Assembly: GCF_009807005.1 (NCBI RefSeq)
Contig: NZ_WUBR01000001.1
Location: forward strand, 124,001-188,000
DNA length: 64,000 nucleotides
Direction of reading: 5' to 3'
Origin: Aurantiacibacter rhizosphaerae
GTDB taxonomy: Bacteria; Pseudomonadota; Alphaproteobacteria; Sphingomonadales; Sphingomonadaceae
Shown here: positions 17,241 through 25,770 of the stretch, in pieces
Position numbering within the stretch: the stretch's first letter is position 1
Layout of the letters: each line of letters opens with the position of its first letter
Notes under the pieces: generated by a model
What the model saw: the letters and a program-made list of their open reading frames with translations, nothing else
Databases searched by the model: none
Told to the model about the DNA's origin: nothing
Position numbers and translations under genes: made by a program

Positions 17241-18128
17241 TCAACCGCTGTTTTCCTCAAGGAACCTGATGAAAAAGTCATGGCTTTCGGCGAGGTCAGA
17301 AAGATCAGGGTCGAAACCTGGGCCTGGAATTTGTTGCTCTAGGTTTCGAGACATCAGGTGCCCCCTAGCTGGGAAACGCATCAATTCACATTTCCCGCCA
17401 AGATTGATCTGGCGCGCACAGAATTCCTCGACGGTGGGAATCGGAGCCAAGCGATCCATTTCCCCGTGCGCCATCGCAGTCGGAGGAAGAGCACTTATCA
17501 TGTTGTGCAATGGAGAGTGGGCCTGTGGTTCTGCCTTATCGTGAAGAAGGCTCCGAAAGCGATCAGCGAAGCTCATCACCTCAACACTCGCCGAGTTGAG
17601 CAGCAAAGCGGAAGGAGGTGCGACGGGGTTCTCGCACCCGTGCGTAACCAGGTTGGCCGCCAGGTGCGCTCCCGCCGAGATGCCGAAGAGAGCTATCTTT
17701 TGGTCGTCGATATGATTGAAGCGCTTATCTCCACGCACCCACTGTAATGCATGGCAGGCATCGGACAGCGCTTCGATAGGCGTATTGTTTTCATCTGCTA
17801 ATCGGTACTGGATCGAGATTGCTGTAATGCCTGCCGAGGCAAAGGCATTCGCTGCCATGAAAGTGGATTGCGGACTTCCCGTAAAATACCCTCCGCCATG
17901 AAAAAGAAGAATAGCGGTATCGGTAGCTTCTGTTGCATCCGGTTCGAACACAAAGGCAGAGAGCGTTTCATTATCGAGCCGCCGATAGATTAGCCGCTCG
18001 GGCGCGGCTTGTCCTGCGGCCGACTCCGAAGTGCTTACGGTGGCGCTATCTCGCTCAGCTACATTGTCGGCGCCCGTGCTAGCGCAACCTGTAAGGACGA
18101 ACGAAAGTATAAGAGCAACAGATCTCAT
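17241..18128 (-). CDS. Alpha/beta-hydrolase lipoprotein (HSL-like esterase), possibly acquired
   Basis: A 295-residue exported esterase. It begins with a lipoprotein signal (LTGC, Cys15) behind a strong AGGAGGGG site. Oxyanion motif HGGG (77-80), nucleophile elbow GISAG (Ser151), a later HGEMDRLAP aspartate and an RGHLM histidine complete a hormone-sensitive-lipase-type triad. The substrate is unknown, though short-chain acyl esters are typical. The DNA is clearly less GC-rich than its neighbours and uses more A/T-ending codons, which suggests recent acquisition. No mobility gene is adjacent. Confidence 0.85.
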   Translation of the reverse strand: MRSVALILSFVLTGCASTGADNVAERDSATVSTSESAAGQAAPERLIYRRLDNETLSAFVFEPDATEATDTAILLFHGGGYFTGSPQSTFMAANAFASAGITAISIQYRLADENNTPIEALSDACHALQWVRGDKRFNHIDDQKIALFGISAGAHLAANLVTHGCENPVAPPSALLLNSASVEVMSFADRFRSLLHDKAEPQAHSPLHNMISALPPTAMAHGEMDRLAPIPTVEEFCARQINLGGKCELMRFPARGHLMSRNLEQQIPGPGFDPDLSDLAESHDFFIRFLEENSG

Positions 18129-18249
18129 CAGACTCCCCTCCTGATTTGACTTCGACAATGTCAAATAAGGGAGGAAGGGACAAGGCACTGGCTCGGCATA
18201 AGCGATTGCAGCTCGTTCGAATGACCGCTTCCCATCCCACAATCGGACG

Positions 18250-18966
18250 TCAAAGCCCCCGCCAGATCCGCACCCGTTCGTCATCCGCCGGACCGAACCT
18301 CTGCCTGTCGCAAGCCGTCGGCATGAAATTCGCGCCGTAGCAGAGCCGCAATTCACGCAGCCACCCGCGATCATTCACCACCAGGCCCACGTCCTCTGCA
18401 TCCCAATAGGGATTCGCGTCCGCAAAGGTGGTGCGCACATCGCCCGCCGTCAGGTCGTCTCGGCGGGAGAGGCGATCGAAGTCGGGCCAGCGCAGGCTGT
18501 TCCACAGGATGCGGGTGACGCGCAGATAGGCATCGGGGTTTGGCGTCATGCAGGCGCCGTGCTTGCTCCATTGCCGCGCCAGCAGCGCCGTGTCGGGCGT
18601 CATGCACATGGAGCGGCGCAATTCATTGTTGCTGGGCTGGCGGCGGGTGGGGCACCATTGCGGCCACTTGCCCGGCCCGCTTTCTGGCCAGAGGCCGTGG
18701 ACGATGAAGGCAAATCGTCCGGCCCGCCCGCCGCATTGCCGCGCGTGGCGGGGCTGATCATCGCGGAAGCGGCAGAACTCCGGGCTCCAGCTGAGTGCAA
18801 GGGTGTATCCACGCACGGGCGACCGCCTCACCGGGCCGTCACGTTCGATCTGTGGCAATGATACAGGGCCGGAAGGCACGCGGCACTGATACGCCTGTGC
18901 CTGGGCCGTGGCAGGCAGGACAAGCGCAAGGGCAGCCAGCGTCAGCCTAGTGAATGACGCCGGCAT
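18250..18966 (-). CDS. Exported ribonuclease T2-family protein with altered CAS II motif
   Basis: A 238-residue protein with a signal peptide cleaved near AQA (residue 24) and a GGGAGG site. RNase T2 motifs are visible: LSWSPEFCR, CAS I FIVHGLWPE (His90) and a CAS II-like segment WSKHGAC (His136), plus paired cysteines. In canonical T2 enzymes CAS II reads HEWxKHG, whereas here the first two positions are Arg-Gln. The general-acid side may therefore differ or rely on His136 alone. It would degrade RNA in the periplasm or outside. It overlaps the upstream membrane-protein gene by 20 bases. Confidence 0.85.
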   Translation of the reverse strand: MPASFTRLTLAALALVLPATAQAQAYQCRVPSGPVSLPQIERDGPVRRSPVRGYTLALSWSPEFCRFRDDQPRHARQCGGRAGRFAFIVHGLWPESGPGKWPQWCPTRRQPSNNELRRSMCMTPDTALLARQWSKHGACMTPNPDAYLRVTRILWNSLRWPDFDRLSRRDDLTAGDVRTTFADANPYWDAEDVGLVVNDRGWLRELRLCYGANFMPTACDRQRFGPADDERVRIWRGL

Positions 18967-19375
18967 CACGCCTCCCTCTGCTGGCCAACCAGCGGTTCGA
19001 ATCGGGCGCAAACAGCAAGGCGGCGGCAACCATGGAAAGGCCCAGGGCTATCTGGTGGACCGGCAGGCCGAATACCCATGGCGCGCCATCAAAGCTGAAA
19101 AGCCGCCAACCCGCCATCACGCCAACGACGATGCGCGCGATGCGCACCGCGCGGAACCAGACGAGCGCCACGGGTATGCAGGCGATGGTGAATTCTGCGC
19201 TGAGCGCAACGATGGCAAGGTCTGTGGTGATCGCGGTGCGTGGCAGCCAGTTCAGCAAATCCGCGATCATGCGCGTGGGATCGTAAAGTCCGGCGACAAG
19301 GCGAAGCAGGGCAGCGCCTAGAAAAAGGATTGCAAACAGCCGGATCGGCCAGGGGCGCGGCCCCTCGACCTTCAT
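18947..19375 (-). CDS. Small integral membrane protein, unknown function
   Basis: A 142-residue protein with four predicted membrane helices: about residues 10-30, 48-75 (TTDLAIVALSAEFTIACIPVALVW), 82-100 and 103-125. A basic C-terminal tail (RWLASRGRRD) should be cytoplasmic. I do not recognise the family. Its start overlaps the nadC stop by four bases and its end overlaps the RNase T2 gene start, so nadC, this gene and the RNase gene likely form one transcript. Confidence 0.75.
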   Translation of the reverse strand: MKVEGPRPWPIRLFAILFLGAALLRLVAGLYDPTRMIADLLNWLPRTAITTDLAIVALSAEFTIACIPVALVWFRAVRIARIVVGVMAGWRLFSFDGAPWVFGLPVHQIALGLSMVAAALLFAPDSNRWLASRGRRDAGVIH

Positions 19376-20235
19376 TCTACGGTGAAATCCAGGCCGATAT
19401 CGGCCGCAGGCGCGCTTTGCGTCAGACGGCCGACGGACACGTAATCGACGCCGCTGGCCGCCTTGGCCCTGATCGTCTCCAGGGTAATTCCGCCGCTGGC
19501 CTCTGTCTTCGCGCGGCCACCGATCATCTCCACGGCCTTTCGCAGGGTTTCAGGGCTCATGTTGTCTAGCAAGATGTGATCCGCCCCTGCGGCCAGTGCA
19601 GGTTCGATCTGCTCCAGCAGGTCCACCTCGCAGATAATGTTCTTGACCCCGGCATCACGCGCGCGGCGCACGGCCTCGCCCACGTTTCCGGCGACGAGGA
19701 TGTGATTGTCCTTGATCATGGCTGCATCCCACAAACCCATGCGGTGATTGTTGCCGCCGCCCATGCGCACGGCATATTTCTCGATATGGCGCAGGCCGGG
19801 AATGGTCTTGCGGGTATCGAGCAGGGTGCAGGCCGGATTATCCATCGCATCGACATACTGGCGCACCAGCGTGGCGATGCCGGAGAGATGCTGTACGGTG
19901 TTAAGCGCGCTGCGCTCCGCCGTCAGCATGGCGCGGGCATTGCCGGAAAGGCGCATCAGATCCGTACCGGGGCCGACCTTGTCACCATCGCGCACCAGCA
20001 GTTCGATCTCCATGTCTGGATCGAGATGGCGGAAGAACCCCACGGCGATGGGCAGACCCGCCACCGTAATGGCATCGCGGCTGTCCATCACGCCCTGGAA
20101 ACGCGCATCGGCGGGGATCACGCTGGTGGCGGTAACATCGGTGCCGCCGCCCGGCAGCCCTTCGCCAAGATCTTCGGCAAGCGTTTCACGGACGAATGAG
20201 GGAAGGTCGAAGCCTTCGAGTTTGAATTCTGTCAT
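19372..20235 (-). CDS. nadC: NadC, quinolinate phosphoribosyltransferase
   Basis: A 287-residue enzyme that converts quinolinate and PRPP to nicotinate mononucleotide in NAD synthesis. Signatures: EDLGEGLPGGGTDVTATSVIP, LTAERSALNTVQHLSGIATLVRQYV, TLLDTRKTIPGLRHIEKYAVRMGGGNNHRMGLWDAAMIKDNH, LDNMSPE and EASGGITLETI. All quinolinate-binding Arg/Lys/His segments are intact. nadA and nadB are not adjacent. A palindrome-rich gap separates it from the upstream LytTR regulator. Confidence 0.97.
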   Translation of the reverse strand: MTEFKLEGFDLPSFVRETLAEDLGEGLPGGGTDVTATSVIPADARFQGVMDSRDAITVAGLPIAVGFFRHLDPDMEIELLVRDGDKVGPGTDLMRLSGNARAMLTAERSALNTVQHLSGIATLVRQYVDAMDNPACTLLDTRKTIPGLRHIEKYAVRMGGGNNHRMGLWDAAMIKDNHILVAGNVGEAVRRARDAGVKNIICEVDLLEQIEPALAAGADHILLDNMSPETLRKAVEMIGGRAKTEASGGITLETIRAKAASGVDYVSVGRLTQSAPAADIGLDFTVE

Positions 20236-20250
20236 GGATCATCCCTGCAT

Positions 20251-20343
20251 CGGTCGCGAAGCGACCGCAAGGGCGAACGCCCGCCCGCAGCGGGCGCAGC
20301 TTGCTGCGCGTCTAGCGAGGACGAACCCGCGGAGGCGGGTTCG
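20251..20343. repeat. Cluster of four small palindromes between the LytTR gene and nadC
   Basis: Four stem-loops lie almost end to end: CGGTCGC/GCGACCG with a GAA loop (20251-20267), CGCCC/GGGCG (20282-20296), CGCAGC/GCTGCG (20295-20308) and CGAACCCGC/GCGGGTTCG with a GGAG loop (20322-20343). None has a T-run on the strand leaving the regulator gene. They may terminate or stabilise the regulator transcript or be a dispersed intergenic repeat of the genome. Confidence 0.6.
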
Positions 20344-20352
20344 AAAAGCAAA

Positions 20353-21147
20353 TCAATGCACGAACCGCGCAACCACGTCCCTGTAACTGCGGCTCACTTT
20401 CACCTCTGCGCCGCTATCCAGCACCAGGAAGCATTCGCCATTGGTGTGCGGTTTCACCTGTCGCACCTGATCGAGGTTCACGATGGTGGAGCGGTGGACG
20501 CGCTGGAAATTCTTGGGGTCCAGCCGCCGTTCCAGATCCTTCATCGTTTCGCGCAGGATCAGCGAGTTGTCGCCGGTGTAGATGCACATGTAATCGCCCG
20601 CCGCCTCGATATGTTCGATGGTATCGACATCGACACGGAAGATCTGGCCGCGATCCTTCACGTTGATCATCTTTTCATACCGACCGGCAGCATCGCCATC
20701 CTCGTTCAGCACTTCCAGGCTGTCGGGGCTGACTTCGGCCAGCACGTCCTTCAGCTTCTCCGCCTCGTCGGCAGAGCGTTTTTCGGCAAGGCGCTGGCGC
20801 ACGCGTTCGATGGTGTCGGCCAGCTTGTCCTCGTCTACCGGCTTCATCAGGTAATTCACCGCATTTGCTTCAAAAGCGCGGATGGCGTGTTCCTGATATG
20901 CGGTCACGAAAACGAACAGCGGCGGATCAACATCCATCACGCCTTTTACGACGGAGAACCCGTCAAAACCCGGCATCTGGATGTCGAGGAAGACGAGATC
21001 GGGTTTCTGCGTCTTGATCGCGCGAATGGCTTCGCGGCCATTGGCGCAGGTTTCGATCACCTCGATATCGCTATGCGCTTCGAGGCGCAGTTGCAGGCCT
21101 TGGACGGCAAGCTTCTCGTCATCGACGACTATGGTACGGATGCTCAT
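20353..21147 (-). CDS. LytTR-family response regulator
   Basis: A 264-residue transcription regulator. Residues 1-120 are a receiver domain with the acidic pair DD (9-10), phospho-acceptor Asp55 in VFLDIQMPG, Thr in FVTAY and Lys in LMKPVDE. Residues 165-264 are a LytTR DNA-binding domain (VDVDTIEHIEAAGDYMCIYTG, RRLDPKNFQRVHRSTIVNLDQV). It overlaps the upstream histidine kinase gene by four bases, so the two are a cognate LytS/LytR-like pair. Target genes cannot be read from the window. Confidence 0.93.
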   Translation of the reverse strand: MSIRTIVVDDEKLAVQGLQLRLEAHSDIEVIETCANGREAIRAIKTQKPDLVFLDIQMPGFDGFSVVKGVMDVDPPLFVFVTAYQEHAIRAFEANAVNYLMKPVDEDKLADTIERVRQRLAEKRSADEAEKLKDVLAEVSPDSLEVLNEDGDAAGRYEKMINVKDRGQIFRVDVDTIEHIEAAGDYMCIYTGDNSLILRETMKDLERRLDPKNFQRVHRSTIVNLDQVRQVKPHTNGECFLVLDSGAEVKVSRSYRDVVARFVH

Positions 21148-22367
21148 GCGTTGGCTCCGGTTCTGGGGGCTGGGGCGGGTTCTCCGCCACTTCGGGTTGG
21201 TGTCATTGCCCCGCTGTTTGAAACGGTGGAGCGCCGGGGAAGTTTCGCCAGATCGCGCGGGTCTTCCTCAAGCTCCCCCTGTTCATAGGGCAGTTCGATA
21301 GTCACGGTAAAGCCGCCATCGGGCGGAGTCTGGATTTCAAAGCGGCTCTCTTCACCATAGGCCTGCGCCAGGCGATCGCGGATGTTGGCAAGGCCAACGC
21401 CGGTGGATGACGGCGTGGCTGCCAGCGTTTCAGCATTGCGCTGCGTTCCTTGCAATCCCGGCCCGGTGTCGGACACGGTCAGCCGCAGCATATTACCGAT
21501 CACCTGCGCGGAAAGGCTGATCCGGGCGCCCTCTTCCTGAGCCGAAACGCCATATTTGATCGCATTCTCTATCAGCGGCTGCAGCAGGAAGGACGGGATA
21601 CAGGCGCGCGAGGCGATATCGTCAACGCGGAAATCGGTGCGCAGCCGTTCTTCAAATCGCATGCGCTCGATATCGAGGTAGAGCTTCAGCGTCTCCACTT
21701 CCTGCGCCACGGTAACCTTGCCGCCCGGCTGGCTGACCAGCGTATGCCGCAGGAAACTGCTGAGGCGGGTCAGCATGGCATTGGCGGGCTTTGTTTCGCC
21801 CAGCAGCACCAGCGTGCTGATGGAATTGAGCGTGTTGAACAGGAAGTGCGGGTTAAGCTGATAGCGCAGCATGGCCAGCTGCGCGCTGGTGGCCTGCGTT
21901 TCCAGCCGCTCCAGCCGGTCTGCCTGCTGTTCCACCTGCAAAAAGAAGTTGATGGCGTAATACAGGGCGGACCATGCGCCCAGCAGCGTCATGTCGATAT
22001 AGGCAACACCCAGCATCAGCTGCAGGAAACTCGCCTCGCTGCCGCCCTGATACACATCGATGGTCCAGGCGTTGATGAATGCAGACACGCCCACGGCGAT
22101 CAGCAGCACGAAGGCGGTGGATGTCCATGTTACCAGCGGACTGCGATTGATGAGATTTGAATAGACGACCGATAGCACGGTGCTGATGGAAAAACCGGCG
22201 ATTGCGCCGATCAGCACGGTGATCAGGAAGTCCAGCGGTCTTTCATTGGCGATAACCGTTGCTGCGCGAAAAACCGCCGCGCCGCCCCAGCCCAGCATTT
22301 GCAGGCGCCAGAACGCCTTGTTCTTGTCGGCAAAGAATGGCCGGGGGCTGATGGGCAATACGCTCAT
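21144..22367 (-). CDS. LytS-type membrane sensor histidine kinase
   Basis: A 407-residue kinase. Four hydrophobic segments (about 22-42, 46-72, 80-102, 115-143) are followed by a coiled linker and a His_kinase domain with the phospho-acceptor His174 in QLNPHFLFNTLNSI. An HATPase_c domain follows, with PFLLQPLIENAIKYG-type N box and DTGPGLQG and GVGLANIRDRL G boxes. The ATG at 22367 is preferred because of AGAGGCGG upstream and because residues before it look non-coding. It has no extracytoplasmic sensor domain, so the signal is probably sensed in the membrane. Confidence 0.9.
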   Translation of the reverse strand: MSVLPISPRPFFADKNKAFWRLQMLGWGGAAVFRAATVIANERPLDFLITVLIGAIAGFSISTVLSVVYSNLINRSPLVTWTSTAFVLLIAVGVSAFINAWTIDVYQGGSEASFLQLMLGVAYIDMTLLGAWSALYYAINFFLQVEQQADRLERLETQATSAQLAMLRYQLNPHFLFNTLNSISTLVLLGETKPANAMLTRLSSFLRHTLVSQPGGKVTVAQEVETLKLYLDIERMRFEERLRTDFRVDDIASRACIPSFLLQPLIENAIKYGVSAQEEGARISLSAQVIGNMLRLTVSDTGPGLQGTQRNAETLAATPSSTGVGLANIRDRLAQAYGEESRFEIQTPPDGGFTVTIELPYEQGELEEDPRDLAKLPRRSTVSNSGAMTPTRSGGEPAPAPRTGANA

Positions 22368-22446
22368 TCCGCCTCTTATACTCTCGTTGCCGCCCCTTGG
22401 CTGCGGGCCTGTGCCGGGTTTCGGCTCCCGTTCGAGGCGGTTCGCC

Positions 22447-23142
22447 TCAGGAATCGCGAGCCTCGTCAATCGCAGCGCCCAGCACTTCTGGCCCAACCGC
22501 GCCCGAAAGCACCTGGTCGCCCACCACCCACGCCGGGGTTCCGTTCACGCCCATGTTCTGCGCCAGAAAGACGTTGTTCTGCAGCTGGCTTTCGAAACTG
22601 CCCGCCTCGATGGCGGCCTGCGCGCGTTCAAGATCCACGCCCGCTTCCCGTGCCGCCTGCTCTATATTGCCGGCAGACAGGCCTTCTGCGGCGAACATGG
22701 CATCATGAAACTGCTCGAACCGGCCCTGCTGCGCTGCGGCCAGCGCCATGCGCGCGGCATCCGCGCTGCCGGCAGAGAGAATGGGATATTCGCGGATCAC
22801 CACTTTCACATCGGGATGGGCGGCGACAATCTGCTTCACGTGGTCAAGGCTTTGACGGCAATAGCCGCAGGCGTAATCGGTGAATTCAACTAGGGTGATT
22901 TCACCATCGGGGTTACCGATCACCGCGCCGGGAAAGGGCGTTTCCAGTTCGCTGCGCAGCGGCTCTATCCGCGCCACCATGTCGCGGCGCTGCAGTTCCT
23001 GCATCGCTTCCGGCAGGATTTCGGGATTGGCAAGCAATGCCTCTCGCGTGCGGTCCGGCCCAAGCCCGGCGTAATCCCAGGCGGCAGCACCGGCAAAACC
23101 GGCAACAAGCGAGACACAAAGAGTGATGATCCAGCGCATCAC
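22447..23142 (-). CDS. DsbA-family periplasmic thiol oxidoreductase
   Basis: A 231-residue thioredoxin-fold protein with an N-terminal membrane/signal segment (residues 3-21). The redox motif is CGYC (92-95) in EFTDYACGYCRQS and the cis-proline loop is VNGTPAWVVG. This layout, with an N-terminal helical extension of 60 residues, is that of the DSBA/BdbD-like group in alphaproteobacteria (Com1-like). It lies seven bases downstream of the M48 protease gene, suggesting joint envelope protein quality control. The second Met is an equal start candidate. Confidence 0.9.
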   Translation of the reverse strand: MMRWIITLCVSLVAGFAGAAAWDYAGLGPDRTREALLANPEILPEAMQELQRRDMVARIEPLRSELETPFPGAVIGNPDGEITLVEFTDYACGYCRQSLDHVKQIVAAHPDVKVVIREYPILSAGSADAARMALAAAQQGRFEQFHDAMFAAEGLSAGNIEQAAREAGVDLERAQAAIEAGSFESQLQNNVFLAQNMGVNGTPAWVVGDQVLSGAVGPEVLGAAIDEARDS

Positions 23143-23148
23143 ACGGGC

Positions 23149-24522
23149 TTAGTTGCGATCCCGCTGGCGTTCAAGCAATCCGCGCGCCTGCAGCGCCACG
23201 TCCTGCGCGCGTATCCAGTCGGCAGAGCCGGTGGGCAGGCCGTTCTCCGCCGCTTGTGCATTCAGCAATGCAGCCTGCGCATTGCCCTGCATCACCAGTT
23301 GTTCCGCGCTGGCCAGCCGGGCCCGGGGAATATCGCCGCGCTGGCCGTAAACAACGCCCAGCTGATACCAGGCGGAGGGGTTTTCATGATCCCGACCAAC
23401 CGCTGCGCGCAGGACGCCTTCCGCTTCTTCCAGATTGGCGGGGTCCTCGGTCGCGATCAGCGCGTGGCCAAGCGACGTGGCAATTAGCGGGTTGGAGCCC
23501 GTGATCTGCGTGGCCCGGCGCAATGGCGGCAAGGCCTCTTCCACATGGCCGGATTCCAGCAGGATCTGGCCCTTCAGCTCCAGGAAATAGGGATCATCCG
23601 GATCCGAAGCGATCAGGGCATTCACCTCCTCCAGCGCCTTATCCACCTGGGCAGACTGATGGTAGGCGTAGGCGCGGGCATAGCGAGCGGGGGCGGCAGT
23701 CATATAGGTGGGATAGGCAATCAGCGTGCGCTCCGGCTTTGCCAGATAGCCAAACAGCTTCGCCTTGGCCCGCTGGAAACGCTCCTCCATCACCGGATCG
23801 GGCGGCGTATCCCACGCGGGATCTTCCACATATTGTTCCCGCAGCCGCGCGATGCGATTGCCCGACAGGGGGTGGGTGCGCGAATATTCGCGGTCCGCAC
23901 TCTGGTTGATATTGCGGCGAAATTCATAGTCTTGCAGTTTTTCAAAGAACGCCAGGCTGCCGCGCCCGCTGATGCCGGCATCGGAAAGGAATTGCGCGCC
24001 AGCCGCATCGGCGCTGGCTTCCTGTGTGCGGCTGAAGGCAAGGAAACTGCCCATCGCGGCCTGCTGTCCTGCCGCCATCACGCCCATCGCCGCCTCTCCG
24101 CCGCCGGCAAGGGCAGCGCCGACTGCCAGCAGGGTGGTGAGCAGGCTGATCTTGGAGGCATTGCCCACGCCTTCGGAAAAGCGATTGATATGGCCGCCGG
24201 TAATGTGGCCCAGTTCATGCGCCAGCACGCCTTCAACCTCATTCGCATGATCGGCGGCGTTGATAAGCCCGGAATGCACGAAGATACGCTGACCGCCAGC
24301 GACAAACGCGTTTATCGAGCCATCATTGATGAGGACGATCTCTACCGCGGCCTCTCCCAATCCGGCAGCCTCTGCCAGCGGATCGACCATGTCCTGCAGC
24401 AGGGTTTCGGTTTCGGCATCGCGCAGCACGCTGATGTTTTGCGCCATGGCGGGCTGCACGGTCAGGGCGAGCGCGGCGCATACGGCCAGCAGCCGGGCGG
24501 CGAGGGTTTTGAACGTAGCCAT
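23149..24522 (-). CDS. Exported M48 metalloprotease with TPR domain (BepA-like)
   Basis: A 457-residue periplasmic protease. It has a signal peptide ending PAMAQ (residue 28) and an M48 zinc motif HELGH (102-106) with the downstream glutamate in QEASADAAG. From about residue 290 a TPR region is visible (ALEEVNALIASDPDDPYFLELKGQILLESGH, PLIATSLGHALIATEDPANLEEAEGVLRAAV, AWYQLGVVYGQRGDIPRARLASAEQLVMQG). BepA-type enzymes assist and degrade outer-membrane assembly proteins such as LptD. It is followed immediately by the DsbA-like gene, which fits that role because LptD needs disulfides. Confidence 0.92.
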   Translation of the reverse strand: MATFKTLAARLLAVCAALALTVQPAMAQNISVLRDAETETLLQDMVDPLAEAAGLGEAAVEIVLINDGSINAFVAGGQRIFVHSGLINAADHANEVEGVLAHELGHITGGHINRFSEGVGNASKISLLTTLLAVGAALAGGGEAAMGVMAAGQQAAMGSFLAFSRTQEASADAAGAQFLSDAGISGRGSLAFFEKLQDYEFRRNINQSADREYSRTHPLSGNRIARLREQYVEDPAWDTPPDPVMEERFQRAKAKLFGYLAKPERTLIAYPTYMTAAPARYARAYAYHQSAQVDKALEEVNALIASDPDDPYFLELKGQILLESGHVEEALPPLRRATQITGSNPLIATSLGHALIATEDPANLEEAEGVLRAAVGRDHENPSAWYQLGVVYGQRGDIPRARLASAEQLVMQGNAQAALLNAQAAENGLPTGSADWIRAQDVALQARGLLERQRDRN

Positions 24523-24569
24523 TTATGACGCCAGCCTAACGGTTCGTGCCATGAACCGGAACTGAAGAA

Positions 24570-25715
24570 TTAATCCTGCGCTGCCTCTGCCGACTGGGCA
24601 GCGGCGGGATCGCTTGCCTCATCCACCACCACGCCTTCCACCGCTTTCACGATCTGCTGCGTCTCTCCGCTGGGGGTGAAGCCGTTGGCACGCAGGAATT
24701 CCAGGCCCGTGGCATAATCATCGCCCATCCACAGCGGGATGCCGGTATCGCGAATGGCGGTGATGCTGGCCTCTTCCTCGGCCGAGAACTTCTCCTCGGA
24801 AACCGTGCGCATGAACACGGCGGCAATCTGGTCAGGAAATTCCTTCACCACGCTGGCAAAGGCGGGGAAGTCGCCCTGCGTATCGTCACCGATCAGGGCG
24901 AACTTCATGTCGGGATACATCTCCAGTATCTCGAATATCGCATCGGTCTTGTGGCTGCCGTGGCTGGATTTGCCGAAGGTTTCGCGGTTCAGGCCCCAGT
25001 CGCGCAGCTTGATCGGGCCAAGCGGAAGGCCGCGCATCCGCTGAAATGCCACGAGGTAGGCAAACAGGTTCCACGGGCTGGAGGATACATAGAAGAAGGG
25101 GCGCCGCGTTGCTGGCATCTGTTCCTTCGCCAGCTTGAGGCCATCGGCCTTCGCGGCATCGCCAAGCTCATTGTAGAATGTATCCGCCCCCGGCACGATG
25201 GCGCGCTGGCCGGGCATTCGCGCAAACACGCGCTTCCAGTTCTTGGCAACCGAACCGATGCCGCCAGTGATCCCGGTTTCGATAATGGTATCGTCAATGT
25301 CGGAGATCACCGCGAGCCTGCCGTCCATGCCGGGGGCGAGGATATGGGCATCGACCTGTCGCGGGCCGTCTTCCGTATTCCAGTGAAGCTGGGCAATTTC
25401 CCAGGCCGGAAACTCCGGCAGATCCCACTCCGGATCCAGCGGAACATCGAAATGCACGAAGCCCTCGCTGTCGCTTTGCGCGGTGTGGGACAGGGAGGGA
25501 CCGTCCTCGCCCTCCACGATGAGGGTGACGTCCACGCCTTTCACTTCATGGCTGATGAACTGGCCCAGCATGGTGCCGATAGCGGCAAGGCCGGTCTGTT
25601 CCTCGAACTTCGCATCGCCCACGCGCAGCGCGCGGGCCGATAGGACAAGCCGCGATCGGCTCCGATGTCCAAAATAGGGTTCGATGCGAAGCGGCCGGGT
25701 CGGGAAAATGGGCAT
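24570..25715 (-). CDS. APP1-like phosphatidate phosphatase domain protein (DUF2183)
   Basis: A 381-residue protein without a signal peptide. The C-terminal half carries the APP1 catalytic core with the HAD-type DxDxT motif (DIDDT, 139-143) in LAVISDIDDTIIETG. It continues with FFYVSSSPWNLFAYLV, KLRDWG, SHKTDAIFEILEMYPDMKFALIGDDTQGD. Yeast App1 dephosphorylates phosphatidate, and bacterial members are not well characterised. The N-terminal 110 residues form a beta domain (VDVTLIVEGEDGPSLSHTAQSDSEGFVHF). A 40-residue acidic tail ends it. Single gene with AGGGAAAA upstream. Confidence 0.85.
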   Translation of the reverse strand: MPIFPTRPLRIEPYFGHRSRSRLVLSARALRVGDAKFEEQTGLAAIGTMLGQFISHEVKGVDVTLIVEGEDGPSLSHTAQSDSEGFVHFDVPLDPEWDLPEFPAWEIAQLHWNTEDGPRQVDAHILAPGMDGRLAVISDIDDTIIETGITGGIGSVAKNWKRVFARMPGQRAIVPGADTFYNELGDAAKADGLKLAKEQMPATRRPFFYVSSSPWNLFAYLVAFQRMRGLPLGPIKLRDWGLNRETFGKSSHGSHKTDAIFEILEMYPDMKFALIGDDTQGDFPAFASVVKEFPDQIAAVFMRTVSEEKFSAEEEASITAIRDTGIPLWMGDDYATGLEFLRANGFTPSGETQQIVKAVEGVVVDEASDPAAAQSAEAAQD

Positions 25716-25770
25716 ATTTTCCCTAACCCGCCCGGCAAGCGTAAAGTTCCGCCCCGATTAGTCTGAGGGA

